64,000 bases of DNA from Nocardiopsis listeri NBRC 13360 (GTDB lineage: Bacteria; Actinomycetota; Actinomycetes; Streptosporangiales; Streptosporangiaceae). The stretch is from NCBI RefSeq assembly GCF_001570765.1, contig NZ_BCSH01000045.1, positions 1 through 64,000 of the forward strand, read 5' to 3'. Under the pieces are notes generated by a model. That model ran no database searches and was not told where the DNA came from. It saw nothing but the letters and a program-made list of their open reading frames with translations. Positions 34,263-43,376 of this stretch are shown piece after piece. The first letter of the stretch is position 1. Each line of letters starts with the position of its first letter. Both the position numbers and the translations under genes were made by a program.

Positions 34263-36029
34263 GTGGGACGTCACCGCGGAAGATACGCAGAAGAACCCTC
34301 CGGCCGGAGCAGGCGCCGTCGTGGCCGTGGCGGGGCGTTCGTCGCTCTGGCCGCCGCGATGGTGATCGTCGTCGGTCTCGCCGTGGCGGGCGTGTACATG
34401 TTCGGCAAGCAGGGCGGCTGCGGCGGTTCCGACATCGAACTGGACATCGCGGTCAGCCCCGAACTGGGCCCCGCCCTGACCGACGTCGCGAGCGACTTCA
34501 ACGCCGAGGAACACGACGTCGACGGCCATTGTGTGCGCGCCGAGGTGCGCCAGGTCGACTCGGCCAACGTCGCCTACGGCATCACCGGCTCCGGCGCGAC
34601 CATGGGCGACACCGACTCCGACGTGTGGATCCCCGACTCCTCGCTGTGGAGCCGTCTGGTGCAGAGCCAGGCCGGCGACGCCGTCATCACCGAGACCGGC
34701 ACTTCCGTCGCCCGCACCCCGTTGGTCCTGGCCGAGCTCGCCCGGTTCGCGGAGTCCGACGAAGAGCCCACCACCTGGTCCGACGTGGTCCCCACCGCCG
34801 CACCCGGTGAGGAGAGCGGTCGCACCGTCCGCGTGGTCGACCCGGTCCGCAGCTCCAGCGGCCTGGGCACCCTCTACCTGTTGCAGGGGGCGCTGGAGGA
34901 ATCCAGCCCTGACGCGGACACCTTCAACGCTCACATGACCGCGGCCCTACAGTCCCTGCACCAGGGCGCGTCCGCCGACGAGGACGCCGCGTTCCTCGCG
35001 CTGAGCGGCGGTACGGAAAGCTCCCCGCCCGTCATGGTGATGTCGGAGCAGGCGGTGTGGCGCTACAACGCCGCCCACGGCGACAACCCGGCCCAGCCCG
35101 GCTACCTGGACGACGGCACCTACTTCCTCGACTTCCCGTACATCGTGCGCAGCGAGGAGACCGACATCACCCGCGCCGCCGAGGTGTTCCGCACCGCGGT
35201 GCGCTCCGACGAGGCCCAGCAGCGCCTGCTCGACGAGGGGTTCCGCGGCGCCGAGGGCCAGGCCGAACCCTCGGTGCTGTCCACCGACGCCGGGTTCGCC
35301 GAGGAGGAGCCGGCCGAGCTGGCCGCCCCCTCGGACGGTTCCATCACCGACCTGACCCGCTCCTGGACCCAGATGAAGATGGACTCGCGGGTCCTCACCA
35401 TCGTGGACGTCTCCGGTTCGATGCTGGCCGAGGTGCCCGGGACCGGACTGACCCGTATGCAGGTGACCGCCGCGGCCTCCTCCGAGGGTCTACAGATGTT
35501 CACCGAGACCTCCGAGCTGGGTCTGTGGGAGTTCTCCACCAACGTCAACGACGGCCTCCACTACCAGGAGCTCGCCCCCGTCCGGGAACTACAGGCCACC
35601 GACGACAGCGGCAACACGCACCGCGACGTGATCGGCTCCTCCCTACAGAACCTGCGACCACTGCCGGACGGCGACACGGCGCTGTACGAGACCTACCTGG
35701 CCGCCTACCAGGAGATGTCCACCAACTACCAGCCGAACAGCACCAACGTCATCCTGATGCTCACCGACGGGGACAACGACAACCCCGGCGGCATGGAGCT
35801 GGAGGAACTGCTGGAGCAGATCAACGAGCTGTCCAGCCCCTCCCGGCCGATCCCGATCATCACGATCGCCTTCGGCCCGGACGTCCAGCACCTGGAGCCG
35901 CTGCAACAGATCGCCGCGGCCACCGGCGGCGCCGCGTACATGACCGAGGACCCGACGGAGATCGGTGACATCTTCCTACAGGCGTTCTCGCTGCGGATCG
36001 CCGAGGAGAGCGAGCAAGGGACGGAGTGA
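34263..36029 (+). CDS. Substrate-binding and VWA domain protein, intact MIDAS
   Basis: Paralogue of the preceding gene, 588 residues. A basic N-terminus rich in Arg precedes a single helix (FVALAAAMVIVVGLAVAGVY, about 30-49). A binding-protein-like domain (about 58-340, LDIAVSPELGPALTDVASDF) is followed by a C-terminal VWA domain (about 375-580). The MIDAS motif is complete: TIVDVSGSM (D382), a middle Thr, and MLTDGDNDNPGG. Two Cys near 58 and 83 (GGCGGSD and GHCVRAE) may pair, as in the paralogue. The fold combination suggests an anchored ligand- or protein-binding role outside the membrane. I chose the GTG at 34263 because GAGGAAAG lies 6 bases upstream. Confidence 0.82.
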   Translation: MGRHRGRYAEEPSGRSRRRRGRGGAFVALAAAMVIVVGLAVAGVYMFGKQGGCGGSDIELDIAVSPELGPALTDVASDFNAEEHDVDGHCVRAEVRQVDSANVAYGITGSGATMGDTDSDVWIPDSSLWSRLVQSQAGDAVITETGTSVARTPLVLAELARFAESDEEPTTWSDVVPTAAPGEESGRTVRVVDPVRSSSGLGTLYLLQGALEESSPDADTFNAHMTAALQSLHQGASADEDAAFLALSGGTESSPPVMVMSEQAVWRYNAAHGDNPAQPGYLDDGTYFLDFPYIVRSEETDITRAAEVFRTAVRSDEAQQRLLDEGFRGAEGQAEPSVLSTDAGFAEEEPAELAAPSDGSITDLTRSWTQMKMDSRVLTIVDVSGSMLAEVPGTGLTRMQVTAAASSEGLQMFTETSELGLWEFSTNVNDGLHYQELAPVRELQATDDSGNTHRDVIGSSLQNLRPLPDGDTALYETYLAAYQEMSTNYQPNSTNVILMLTDGDNDNPGGMELEELLEQINELSSPSRPIPIITIAFGPDVQHLEPLQQIAAATGGAAYMTEDPTEIGDIFLQAFSLRIAEESEQGTE

Positions 36030-36059
36030 CCCGGGCGCCTCGGGGCGCGAACGGGGTCC

Positions 36060-36093
36060 GGGCCGGGCCGTGGTGGAGACCGCGGCCCGGCCC
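36060..36093 (+). terminator. Terminator after second VWA gene
   Basis: GGGCCGGGCCGTGGT pairs with ACCGCGGCCCGGCCC (one wobble) around a 4-base loop, 30 bases after the stop codon. The remaining gap to 36409 shows no gene. Confidence 0.8.
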
Positions 36094-36409
36094 CTTCGCC
36101 TTGTCCGGTGGTGGCCCCGACGCGGAGCCGACGTGGGCTCGGTCGTCGTGGTCCGACCACAACCGTTCCAGGCCGTCCCTTACCTGGCTTTCCAGTGTTC
36201 AGTAGCACTTCCGGGTTCTGCACGGACGTCTGTGTCCCCCGGGTTCGGTGCTCGGAACGGAAGGTGACATGAACCTAACCGGACACCGAAGGGCTATGGA
36301 CTTCTCACCCTCGGTGGCGTACCACGGATAGACCTGGATCCGGGCCGCCGCAGGCCCTCTCGCCCCGGATCCCCAGGCACGACGAGCAGTACGACCGAAT
36401 GGGAGTGCC

Positions 36410-37081
36410 ATGGCGAAGGCGTGGATGCCCGGTGCCGAGAGGATCGACGGCGGGCCCGCCCACACGGTGAAGGGGGCCGGGGCCCCGCGAGCGGTCTGGA
36501 CGGTGACCGGCAGCGATCCGGGCGTGTGGTCGGCGGCCGAGGAGGCACGGCGACTGATCCAGGAGGGCCGGACCACGCACCTGGTGTGGAACCCGGTGAG
36601 CGGGCGGGTCGTCCAGCTGCTCGCCGCCACCCGCCGGGCGGGGATGGCGCTGGGCGGCACCGCGATCTTCGGCCGCCACCTGGACCACGGAGACGAGGGG
36701 CGCGTGTGCCTCGTGGTGGCGGTGGTGGGCACGAGGGAGCGGCCCTTCACCGACGGTCCCATGACGGGCCTGTCCACGCTCCTGGAGTGGCTGGACTCCT
36801 GGGGCGTGTCCCGGACCTGGCCGGCCGGACCTCCCGGACGCACGGGCGTCGGGGGCGGGGCCACGGTCGAGGCGGCGGTGCGGTGTTGGTCCCGGGGCGG
36901 CCACTTCGGCCACGACCAGGTACCGGGTTCGGTCGCTCACGCTCCCGGGCCCGTCTCCGTCGGTCGGCTGCTCTCCGGTGGTGGTTCCGGGGCGTCCGGC
37001 GGGCAGGGGGCGCCCCCGTTCCCGAAGGGTTCGGTGAGGCCTCGCTCGCACCAGGAGCCACAACCCTCGGTGACTATATAG
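36410..37081 (+). CDS. Conserved actinobacterial hypothetical protein
   Basis: A 223-residue soluble protein. The first about 155 residues look globular, with ARRLIQEGRTTHLVWNPVSG continuing RVVQLLAATRRAG and later LLEWLDSWGVSRTWPAGPPG. From memory these recall conserved actinobacterial proteins distantly similar to peptidoglycan-recognition/amidase folds, but no Zn-binding His set is visible, so I do not assign an activity. The last about 65 residues are Gly/Ser/Pro-rich and probably disordered. GGGAG lies just upstream of the ATG. It is 99 bases before the DUF2510 gene on the same strand. Confidence 0.65.
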   Translation: MAKAWMPGAERIDGGPAHTVKGAGAPRAVWTVTGSDPGVWSAAEEARRLIQEGRTTHLVWNPVSGRVVQLLAATRRAGMALGGTAIFGRHLDHGDEGRVCLVVAVVGTRERPFTDGPMTGLSTLLEWLDSWGVSRTWPAGPPGRTGVGGGATVEAAVRCWSRGGHFGHDQVPGSVAHAPGPVSVGRLLSGGGSGASGGQGAPPFPKGSVRPRSHQEPQPSVTI

Positions 37082-37180
37082 ATACTTTCAGCGAGGCCGC
37101 GAACCCCCGATTCCCCACCTTCTCGGAGAAACGGATACCACTGGTCAAGTACGGCTCCGAAACCCCTTAGTCTGTCGCCC

Positions 37181-39073
37181 ATGGGTGGATCTATCGAGCC
37201 GGGTTGGTACGCGGACCCGCAGGGTGACGCACAGACACTCAGATGGTGGAACGGCGAGGGGTGGACGCGGCATACCCGTTCACTGAGTGAGCTCCAGGGC
37301 GGCGCCGATGGCTCCGACGGGGAACCCGCCACCACCTACCTGGGCGGACAGGACGGGGGCACCGCTCCCACGGATGACGAAGAGGCGGGCACGGTCCGGC
37401 TGGGTTCGCCGGCGCCGTCGCCCGCTCCGATCGAAGACGAACCGAGCACCATGCGGATCGATCCCTCATGGGCTCGGCAGGCCTCCCCCACACCCGGGCC
37501 CCCCGCCGGGTCCGACGACGACCAGGGCACCGTCCGGATCGACCCCTCCTGGCAGGAGTCGGCCGCCACCCCCACGCCGCCCCCGACCGTCGGTGACGAA
37601 CCGAGCACCATGCGGATCGACCCGTCCTGGAGTCGGGACGAGGACGACGAGGCCACCGCGGACCTCGGTGGCGCCGCCCGAGACCTCAGAGACGGCGCAC
37701 CGGTCGACGCCCCGGGTGGTGACACCGGCGCGACCATCCGGGTCGACCCTTCCGACCTGCCCCGAACCGGTGAGGACGGGCTTCCCACCGCGGACCTGAC
37801 CGGCGACGAGACGCCCACGGCCGACCTCGGGAGCGGTGGTGGCGTCGGCGAGGCACCGCGCACCGCCGTGTTCGACCCCGACGAGATCGGCACCGGCGGG
37901 GCCGGCGACGCTCCCCGCACGGCCGTCTTCAACCCGGACGAGGCCGGCGAGGCACCGCGCACCGCGGTGTTCGACCCCGGGGCCGGAGCGCCTGCCCCCG
38001 GCGGTACCGCCGTCTTCGACCCCAACGACCCGATGTTCTCCGGCGGCGTCGAACAGGGTTCCGGCGAATCCGAGGACGACAAGGGCGGCAAGTTCAACAA
38101 GTTCCTCGGCAACCTCAAGGAAGGCTGGGCCGACCTTTCCGAGGAGCGCAAGGAACAGCGCCGCCAGGCCGAGGAAGAGGCCGCCAAGAAGCGCGAGGAG
38201 GAGCGGGTCCGCAAGGAGGCCGAGGCCCAGAAGCAGGCCGAGGAGGCTCGACAGCGGGCCGAGGAGGAGCGTGAGCGCGCCGAAGAGGCCGCCAAGAACG
38301 CTCCCCCCGTTCCCCCGGGCACACCGCCCGGCACCCCCGGCGCCCCTGGTGAGGCCGAAACCCCCGGCCACCCCGGAACTCCCGGAACCCCGGGCGCGCC
38401 CGCGGGGACTCCGCCCGCGGAGTGGACCCCACAGAACCCGGGTCAGCCCCGGCCCGGCGCCCAACAGCCGCCTTCGGGACCCCAGCCGGGACACGCCCCC
38501 GCCGCCCCGCCACCCGGCGTCTTCCCCGGTCAGCAGCCGCCGTCCGGCGCCCAGCAGGCCCCCTCGGGTGCTCAGCAGATCCCCCACCGCCCCCCGTCGG
38601 GACCCAACAACCCCCCTCCAGGTTTCCCGCCTCCGGGATATCCGCCCCAGGGACCGCCCCCTCACCAGCAGTACGGCCGGCCGCCCCAGCATTTCGGTCC
38701 GCCTCCCGGACAGCCCCCGATGCCACAGCACGGTCGTCCCCCACAAGGTTACGGTCCGCCTCCCGGTCAGCCCCCGATGGGCGGCGCCCCAGGTGGCCCG
38801 GGGCGGCCTCCCGGCCACGGTGGGCCTCCCCCGAGTGGTCCGCAGTGGGGTCACAACCCTCCGCCCGGTCCGCACGGCAACCCGTACGGCCGACCGCCGC
38901 AGCAGAAAAAGAAGAAGAGCTGCTGCGGGTGCGGCTGCTTCTTCCTGGCACTGATCATCCTGGTCGTCGTGGTTCTGGGCTACCTGCAGTTCTGGGACGT
39001 GTGGGACTGGATGTACGCCATCTTCGACCTCGGCAACCCTCCGGGGATGTCCGACCCGTTCGTCTGGGACTGA
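37181..39073 (+). CDS. DUF2510 tail-anchored protein with Thr-motif repeats and Pro-rich region
   Basis: A 630-residue protein of unusual layout. An N-terminal DUF2510 domain (EPGWYADPQG...RWWNGEGWT, about 6-31) leads to an acidic disordered region (about 40-290) with repeats of two types: TMRIDPSW/TVRIDPSW/TIRVDPSD and RTAVFDPDE/RTAVFNPDE/GTAVFDPND. A charged coiled coil (about 308-370, rich in EERKEQRRQAEEEAAKKREE) follows. Next come a long Pro/Gly/Gln-rich stretch (about 372-570), a KKKKSCCGCGC patch and one hydrophobic helix (about 588-607) near the C-terminus, with an aromatic tail. Cys residues next to the helix could be acylated. Repeated Thr in basic-hydrophobic-Asp-Pro context suggests kinase substrates; this is inference. 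Confidence 0.8.
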   Translation: MGGSIEPGWYADPQGDAQTLRWWNGEGWTRHTRSLSELQGGADGSDGEPATTYLGGQDGGTAPTDDEEAGTVRLGSPAPSPAPIEDEPSTMRIDPSWARQASPTPGPPAGSDDDQGTVRIDPSWQESAATPTPPPTVGDEPSTMRIDPSWSRDEDDEATADLGGAARDLRDGAPVDAPGGDTGATIRVDPSDLPRTGEDGLPTADLTGDETPTADLGSGGGVGEAPRTAVFDPDEIGTGGAGDAPRTAVFNPDEAGEAPRTAVFDPGAGAPAPGGTAVFDPNDPMFSGGVEQGSGESEDDKGGKFNKFLGNLKEGWADLSEERKEQRRQAEEEAAKKREEERVRKEAEAQKQAEEARQRAEEERERAEEAAKNAPPVPPGTPPGTPGAPGEAETPGHPGTPGTPGAPAGTPPAEWTPQNPGQPRPGAQQPPSGPQPGHAPAAPPPGVFPGQQPPSGAQQAPSGAQQIPHRPPSGPNNPPPGFPPPGYPPQGPPPHQQYGRPPQHFGPPPGQPPMPQHGRPPQGYGPPPGQPPMGGAPGGPGRPPGHGGPPPSGPQWGHNPPPGPHGNPYGRPPQQKKKKSCCGCGCFFLALIILVVVVLGYLQFWDVWDWMYAIFDLGNPPGMSDPFVWD

Positions 39074-39103
39074 CCGGAGCGAACGGCTTTGGATGAAACG
39101 TGC

Positions 39104-39137
39104 GCGGGGTGTCGGGTCACGGGACCCGGCACCCCGC
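39104..39137 (+). terminator. Terminator after DUF2510 gene
   Basis: GCGGGGTGTCGGGT pairs with ACCCGGCACCCCGC (one wobble) around a 6-base loop, 31 bases after the stop codon. Confidence 0.75.
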
Positions 39138-39179
39138 CCGTCGTCCGATTCACGGCCCGAAACCCCTAAGCTGACCGGT

Positions 39180-39830
39180 ATGAACGACAGCTTGGTGTGG
39201 ATCGACTGCGAGATGACCGGCCTCGACTTCGAGAACGACGCGTTGATCGAGGTGGCCTGTCTCATCACCGACAGCGAACTCAACATCCTCGACGAGGGTG
39301 TCGACATCGTCATCAAACCCCCGCAGTCGACGCTGGACCGGATGGGCGACTTCGTCCGGAACATGCACACCACCTCGGGCCTGCTGGAGGAGCTCGACAA
39401 GGGCGTGACGCTGAAGGAGGCCGAGGACCGCGTCCTGGAGCACATCCGCCGGTACGTGTCCGAGCCGGGAAAGGCGCCCCTGTGCGGCAACTCCATCGCC
39501 ACCGACCGCACCTTCCTGGCCCGCGACATGAAGCGCATCGACGAGTTCCTGCACTACCGGATGGTCGACGTGTCCTCCATCAAGGAGCTGCTGCGCCGCT
39601 GGTACCCGCGCGTGTACTACGCGAGCCCGGAGAAGAACGGCGGCCACCGGGCGCTGGCCGACATCACCGAGAGCATCAGGGAGCTGCGCTACTTCCGCGC
39701 CGCCGCCTTCGTCGCCGACCCCGGCCCGGACTCCGCGACGGCCCGCGCCATCGCCACCGAGACCGTCGAGGGCGGCACGGGCTTCAAGGCGCGTGACGCG
39801 GCTCTCGCCCAACCCTCCCCCGAAAAGTGA
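39180..39830 (+). CDS. orn: Oligoribonuclease
   Basis: DEDDh 3'-5' exoribonuclease of 216 residues that degrades 2-5 nucleotide RNAs, including linear c-di-GMP products. Catalytic residues are visible: D9 and E11 in WIDCEMTGLD, D109 in NSIATDRTFL, and H156 with D161 in GHRALADITES. YRMVDVSSIKELLRRWYP is also typical. The family usually ends near 180-200 residues; here about 20 polar residues follow. The ATG at 39180 begins at the first strand as in homologues; the ribosome site is weak, so a leaderless or short-leader transcript is possible. tRNA-His follows 66 bases after the stop. Confidence 0.94.
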   Translation: MNDSLVWIDCEMTGLDFENDALIEVACLITDSELNILDEGVDIVIKPPQSTLDRMGDFVRNMHTTSGLLEELDKGVTLKEAEDRVLEHIRRYVSEPGKAPLCGNSIATDRTFLARDMKRIDEFLHYRMVDVSSIKELLRRWYPRVYYASPEKNGGHRALADITESIRELRYFRAAAFVADPGPDSATARAIATETVEGGTGFKARDAALAQPSPEK

Positions 39831-39853
39831 TCGAAGCACTCCCCGGAGTCCGC

Positions 39854-39859
39854 TAGGAT
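39854..39859 (+). promoter_or_regulatory. Candidate -10 element for tRNA-His
   Basis: TAGGAT lies 38 bases before the mature tRNA 5' end and matches the actinobacterial housekeeping -10 consensus. A -35 box is not clear. Confidence 0.4.
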
Positions 39860-39896
39860 TACATACGTACGCAGGGCCGAGAGGCCCGGCGGACAT

Positions 39897-39973
39897 GGTG
39901 GGTGTAGCTCAGTCGGTAGAGCACTTGGTTGTGGTCCAAGAAGTCGCGGGTTCAAGTCCCGTCACTCACCCCA
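39897..39973 (+). tRNA. tRNA-His (anticodon GTG)
   Basis: The cloverleaf closes fully: acceptor GTGGGTG with CACTCAC, D-arm with TAGCTCAGTCGGTAGAGC, anticodon loop TTGTGGT with GTG, and T-arm GCGGG-TTCAAGT-CCCGT. CCA is encoded. The G at 39897 is the G-1 that pairs with the discriminator C, the identity mark of tRNA-His. A perfect terminator follows 4 bases later, so it is a single tRNA unit behind orn. Confidence 0.97.
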
Positions 39974-39977
39974 GAGG

Positions 39978-40013
39978 CGAAGGGCCCCGATCTGGAAAGA
40001 TCGGGGCCCTTCG
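39978..40013 (+). terminator. Terminator after tRNA-His
   Basis: CGAAGGGCCCCGATCT pairs perfectly over 16 bp with AGATCGGGGCCCTTCG around the loop GGAA. Confidence 0.9.
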
Positions 40014-40066
40014 TCGTTCCCAGGGCCGGTTCAGGTCGCCGGACCCGACCAGGTGCGTACCGCGGC

Positions 40067-40462
40067 GGCCAGGTCATCGAACTCCGGCTACGAACCGAAG
40101 CCGAACTGACGTAGGAGGCCGTCGCGCGCCGGATCAGCCGGCGCGGCACCGCGATCAGCAACTCTCATGTGTCCGACGTCGAGAAGGGCAAGGCCGGGCC
40201 ACGGCCGTGGCTGCGCCGGGCCTTCGACGAGATCCTGCAAGGCGGCGGACGACTGGAACGTCTCTGGGAGGAACTCACCGGATCCGGCCGCCGCGCCTGG
40301 CTGCACGAGATCGCCGAGCGCACCCACGGGGCCGACGCCCTGTACGAGCACCAGGCCGGGGCCGACGTGCGAGACACCCAGAACAGAGGGCCGGGCCACC
40401 TGACCTCCACCCGCGCGGAGTGGAACGCCTTCGTCGAGACCACCCTGCACAGCCACCGATAA
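40067..40462 (+). pseudogene. Decayed Scr1-type XRE regulator fused to a DUF397-like end
   Basis: The frame reads VIELRLRTEAELT-amber-EAVARRISRRGTAISN, then SHVSDVEKG. This is the helix-turn-helix start of actinobacterial XRE (Scr1-type) regulators with CAG(Gln)->TAG at 40112-40114. It continues through the typical WLRRAFDEILQGGGRLERLW and RRAWLHEIAERTHGADALYE. After about residue 65 of the downstream open part, the text switches to VRDTQNRGPGHLTSTRAEWN-AFVETTL, which resembles the C-terminus of DUF397 proteins that normally lie next to such regulators. The effector part of the regulator and the start of DUF397 are missing, as after an internal deletion. No start codon is evident. A shorter intact frame exists from the GTG at 40169. 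Confidence 0.6.
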
Positions 40463-40466
40463 CCCG

Positions 40467-40634
40467 TTACGCGACGACCTCGCCGTTCTCCAGGTAGAGC
40501 GTGGCCCCCTCACGACGTGCACGGTCCCCTTGAGCGATCCTTCGAGCGAGCCGGGGGATCGTTACCGTCCCGACCGCGGCCACCTCATGGAACCCGTACC
40601 CCGCCGGCTCGCCCTGGTCGAGGGCGAACACCAC
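40467..40634 (-). CDS. Short orphan reading frame, possible gene remnant
   Basis: A 55-codon frame that reads like the end of a real protein: [20 protein letters not shown], then [20 protein letters not shown] and [13 protein letters not shown] do not recognise it. Third positions are GC-rich and composition is protein-like, but the GTG start has no good ribosome site. It abuts the decayed XRE/DUF397 locus, so it may be another remnant left by the same rearrangement. Confidence 0.3.
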   Translation of the reverse strand: MVFALDQGEPAGYGFHEVAAVGTVTIPRLARRIAQGDRARREGATLYLENGEVVA

Positions 40635-40780
40635 CCGGCCCCGCCCTGGCGAATTCCGTTCTCCGGTACCGCCCCGACAGGGTTGACAGGCCCCCGAACA
40701 GGAAAGGCACGGAGCACACCGGGTCCACGGGGAGGGAATCCGTGGACCGGTCCACTGACGACTCCGTGCGAGGAACCGAT

Positions 40781-42472
40781 ATGGGCATCGATCCGAAACC
40801 GCGCAGCCGCACCGTCACCGACGGCATCGAGGCCGCCCCCAGCCGTGGCATGCTCCGGGCACTCGGTATGGGCGACGGCGACTGGGACAAACCGCTCATC
40901 GGCGTCGCCGGCTCGTGGAACGAGATCACCCCCTGCAACCTCTCCCTGGACCGTCTCGCGCGCGCCGCGAAGGGTGGCGTACACGCCGGTGGCGGCTACC
41001 CCCTGGAATTCGGCACGATCTCCGTCTCCGACGGCATCTCCATGGGCCACGAGGGCATGCACTTCTCCCTCGTCTCACGTGAGGTGATCGCCGACTCGGT
41101 CGAGACGGTCATGCAGGCGGAGCGCCTGGACGGATCGGTCCTGCTGGCGGGCTGCGACAAGTCACTGCCCGGCATGCTCATGGCGGCCGCGCGCCTGGAC
41201 CTGGCCTCCGTCTTCATGTACGCGGGCACCATCGCGCCCGGATGGGTGAAGCTGGCCGACGGCACCGAGAAGGACGTGACGCTCATCGACGCCTTCGAAG
41301 GCGTCGGAGCCTGCAAGGCCGGGCGGATGGGCGTCGATGACCTCGACCGGATCGAACGCGCCATCTGCCCCGGCGAGGGCGCCTGCGGTGGCATGTTCAC
41401 GGCCAACACCATGGCGGCGATCGCCGAGGCGATGGGTATGAGCCTGCCCGGTTCCACCGCTCCCCCGTCCGCCGACCGACGCCGCGACCATCACGCGCAC
41501 CGGTCCGGTGAGGCGGTGGTCGCCATGCTCGAACAGGGGATCACCGCGCGCGACATCATGACGAAGCAGGCGTTCGAGAACGCCATCACCGTGGTCATGG
41601 CGCTCGGCGGATCCACCAACGCCGTCCTGCACCTGCTCGCCATCGCCCACGAGGCGAAGGTCGATCTCGAACTCGACGACTTCAACCGGATCTGCGACCG
41701 CGTCCCCCACATCGGCGATCTCAAGCCGTTCGGCAGGTACGTCATGAACGACGTCGACCGTGTCGGCGGCATCCCCGTTCTGATGAAGTCGCTCCTGGAC
41801 GCGGGGCTGCTGCACGGTGACGCACTCACCGTCACGGGCGGGACCGTCGCGGAGAACCTCCAGGAACTCGCACCGGACCCGATCGACGGAACCGTCCTTC
41901 GCCACCTCGACGATCCCCTCCACCCCACCGGTGGCATCACGGTCCTGCGCGGATCGCTCGCACCGCAGGGGGCGGTCGTGAAGACCGCGGGTTTCGACAC
42001 CGCGGTCTTCACCGGCCCCGCGCGGGTGTTCGAACGCGAGCAGGCGGCGTTGGAGGCGTTGAGCGCCGGTGAGCTCCGCGAGGGGGACGTCGTGGTGATC
42101 CGCTACGAGGGCCCCAAGGGCGGTCCCGGGATGCGGGAGATGCTGGCCATCACCGCCGCCATCAAGGGCGCGGGGCTGGGCCGCGACGTCCTGCTACTGA
42201 CCGACGGACGTTTCTCCGGCGGCACCACGGGCCTGTGCGTGGGTCACATCGCCCCGGAGGCGGTCGAGGGCGGACCCATCGCGCTCATCCACGAGGGGGA
42301 CCGCGTCACCGTCGACATCGCCGAGCGCACCATCGCTCTCCACGTCGACCCGGAAGAACTCCGGGCGCGCCGAGAACACTGGCGGCCTCTGCCCAACAGG
42401 TTCCCGGAAGGCGTCCTCGGCAAGTACGCGAAACTCGTCCACTCCGCGTCCACCGGCGCCATCACACAGTGA
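40781..42472 (+). CDS. ilvD: Dihydroxy-acid dehydratase
   Basis: Fe-S enzyme converting 2,3-dihydroxy-isovalerate (or its methyl homologue) to the 2-oxoacid, the third step of branched-chain amino-acid synthesis. The 563 residues match the shorter IlvD class. Cluster cysteines are seen in [24 protein letters not shown] and [14 protein letters not shown]. The C-terminal [17 protein letters not shown] and [14 protein letters not shown] are diagnostic. Sugar-acid dehydratases (EDD) are related, but length and motifs favour IlvD. The ATG at 40781 has GAGGAA upstream; the frame is open earlier (to 40517) without family features. It is followed by a hairpin terminator, so it is monocistronic and away from other ilv genes. 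Confidence 0.93.
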   Translation: MGIDPKPRSRTVTDGIEAAPSRGMLRALGMGDGDWDKPLIGVAGSWNEITPCNLSLDRLARAAKGGVHAGGGYPLEFGTISVSDGISMGHEGMHFSLVSREVIADSVETVMQAERLDGSVLLAGCDKSLPGMLMAAARLDLASVFMYAGTIAPGWVKLADGTEKDVTLIDAFEGVGACKAGRMGVDDLDRIERAICPGEGACGGMFTANTMAAIAEAMGMSLPGSTAPPSADRRRDHHAHRSGEAVVAMLEQGITARDIMTKQAFENAITVVMALGGSTNAVLHLLAIAHEAKVDLELDDFNRICDRVPHIGDLKPFGRYVMNDVDRVGGIPVLMKSLLDAGLLHGDALTVTGGTVAENLQELAPDPIDGTVLRHLDDPLHPTGGITVLRGSLAPQGAVVKTAGFDTAVFTGPARVFEREQAALEALSAGELREGDVVVIRYEGPKGGPGMREMLAITAAIKGAGLGRDVLLLTDGRFSGGTTGLCVGHIAPEAVEGGPIALIHEGDRVTVDIAERTIALHVDPEELRARREHWRPLPNRFPEGVLGKYAKLVHSASTGAITQ

Positions 42473-42538
42473 CCCGCTCCACTCACTTCGGCCGTCGAGG
42501 GCATCACACGGGCTGCGGAGGTGAGAGTCCGTGTATCC

Positions 42539-42573
42539 GGGGAGCCGGTGTGCGGTGGTCGTGCCGGCTCCCT
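42539..42573 (+). terminator. Probable terminator after ilvD
   Basis: GGGAGCCGG pairs perfectly with CCGGCTCCC across a 15-base loop, about 70 bases after the stop codon. The rest of the gap up to 42776 shows no gene. Confidence 0.6.
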
Positions 42574-42776
42574 TCCTACAGGGGGAAGTCGCTCGGTACA
42601 GCGAAAACGTGAGGTCTGGATCCGTCCGAACGCCCCGCCACGAAACGTGTCGAAACGACCACTAAACTATGCACTGGTTCCGCTTCGACGGTTCTCTCCC
42701 CTCGGGGTTCCGCCTACCGGTCACGGTAGAAGCCACCTGCGGCGCCCCACCATCCTCCTCATGACGAAGGCCCCCC

Positions 42777-43376
42777 ATGTACCCCCGGCATCCATACCCC
42801 GGCCCGCTCCCCTCCCCGGAGCAGGTGCCCGTTCCCGGCCAGGTGAAGACCGTGGCCGTGATGATCTGGCTCACCGTGGCCCTCGCGTTGGTCATCTTCG
42901 CCCTCAACATGGCCACCGTGCCCTTTGCCGGAGTGGAGCCCGGCTACGCGTTCGGCTACTCCCTGCCGTGGACCTTCATGGCAACCCTTCTGGCCTTGAC
43001 CGCGATCCCCCTGGTCCGTGGCCGTTCTTGGGCACGCACCATGGCCAAGGTGGTCCTGATCATTCAGATCGTTCTACAGTCGCTGATGTTGATCAGTGGA
43101 ACCGGTTTCCTCTGGGCGCTCTTCCTGCTCCCGGCGGCCATCACCGCGCTGGTCCAACTGCACCACCCCATGTCCAAGTGGTTCTTCGCGGTCCACAACC
43201 GGGCCGCCAACCTGGAGTATCTGCGGCAGCACGAGGCGAGCCACCACCCCCGGCAGCGGTACCCGGGCCCCTACCCGACCCGGCAGTACCCTCAGCAGCA
43301 CCCGCCCCAGGACCACGGCCGGCATCCCCAGCCTCCGCGGCATGGTCCCTGGGACCAGAATCCCCACCAGCAGTAG
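42777..43376 (+). CDS. Small polytopic membrane protein, unknown function
   Basis: A 199-residue protein that I do not recognise. A Pro-rich start (YPRHPYPGPLPSPEQVPVPG) leads into four hydrophobic helices (about 24-46, 57-77, 88-108 and 110-128), and the last about 50 residues are His/Pro/Gln-rich and disordered. The layout, with a Pro-rich N-terminus, four helices and a polar tail, is common in actinobacterial membrane proteins of unknown role. It stands alone; no conserved neighbour suggests a function. Confidence 0.7.
   Translation: MYPRHPYPGPLPSPEQVPVPGQVKTVAVMIWLTVALALVIFALNMATVPFAGVEPGYAFGYSLPWTFMATLLALTAIPLVRGRSWARTMAKVVLIIQIVLQSLMLISGTGFLWALFLLPAAITALVQLHHPMSKWFFAVHNRAANLEYLRQHEASHHPRQRYPGPYPTRQYPQQHPPQDHGRHPQPPRHGPWDQNPHQQ

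Noticed and set aside
39793..40497. Plus-strand frame covering tRNA-His and its terminator
   Set aside because: It reads through a tRNA gene and hairpin; no start signal. Only the XRE-like text in the neighbouring frame is meaningful.
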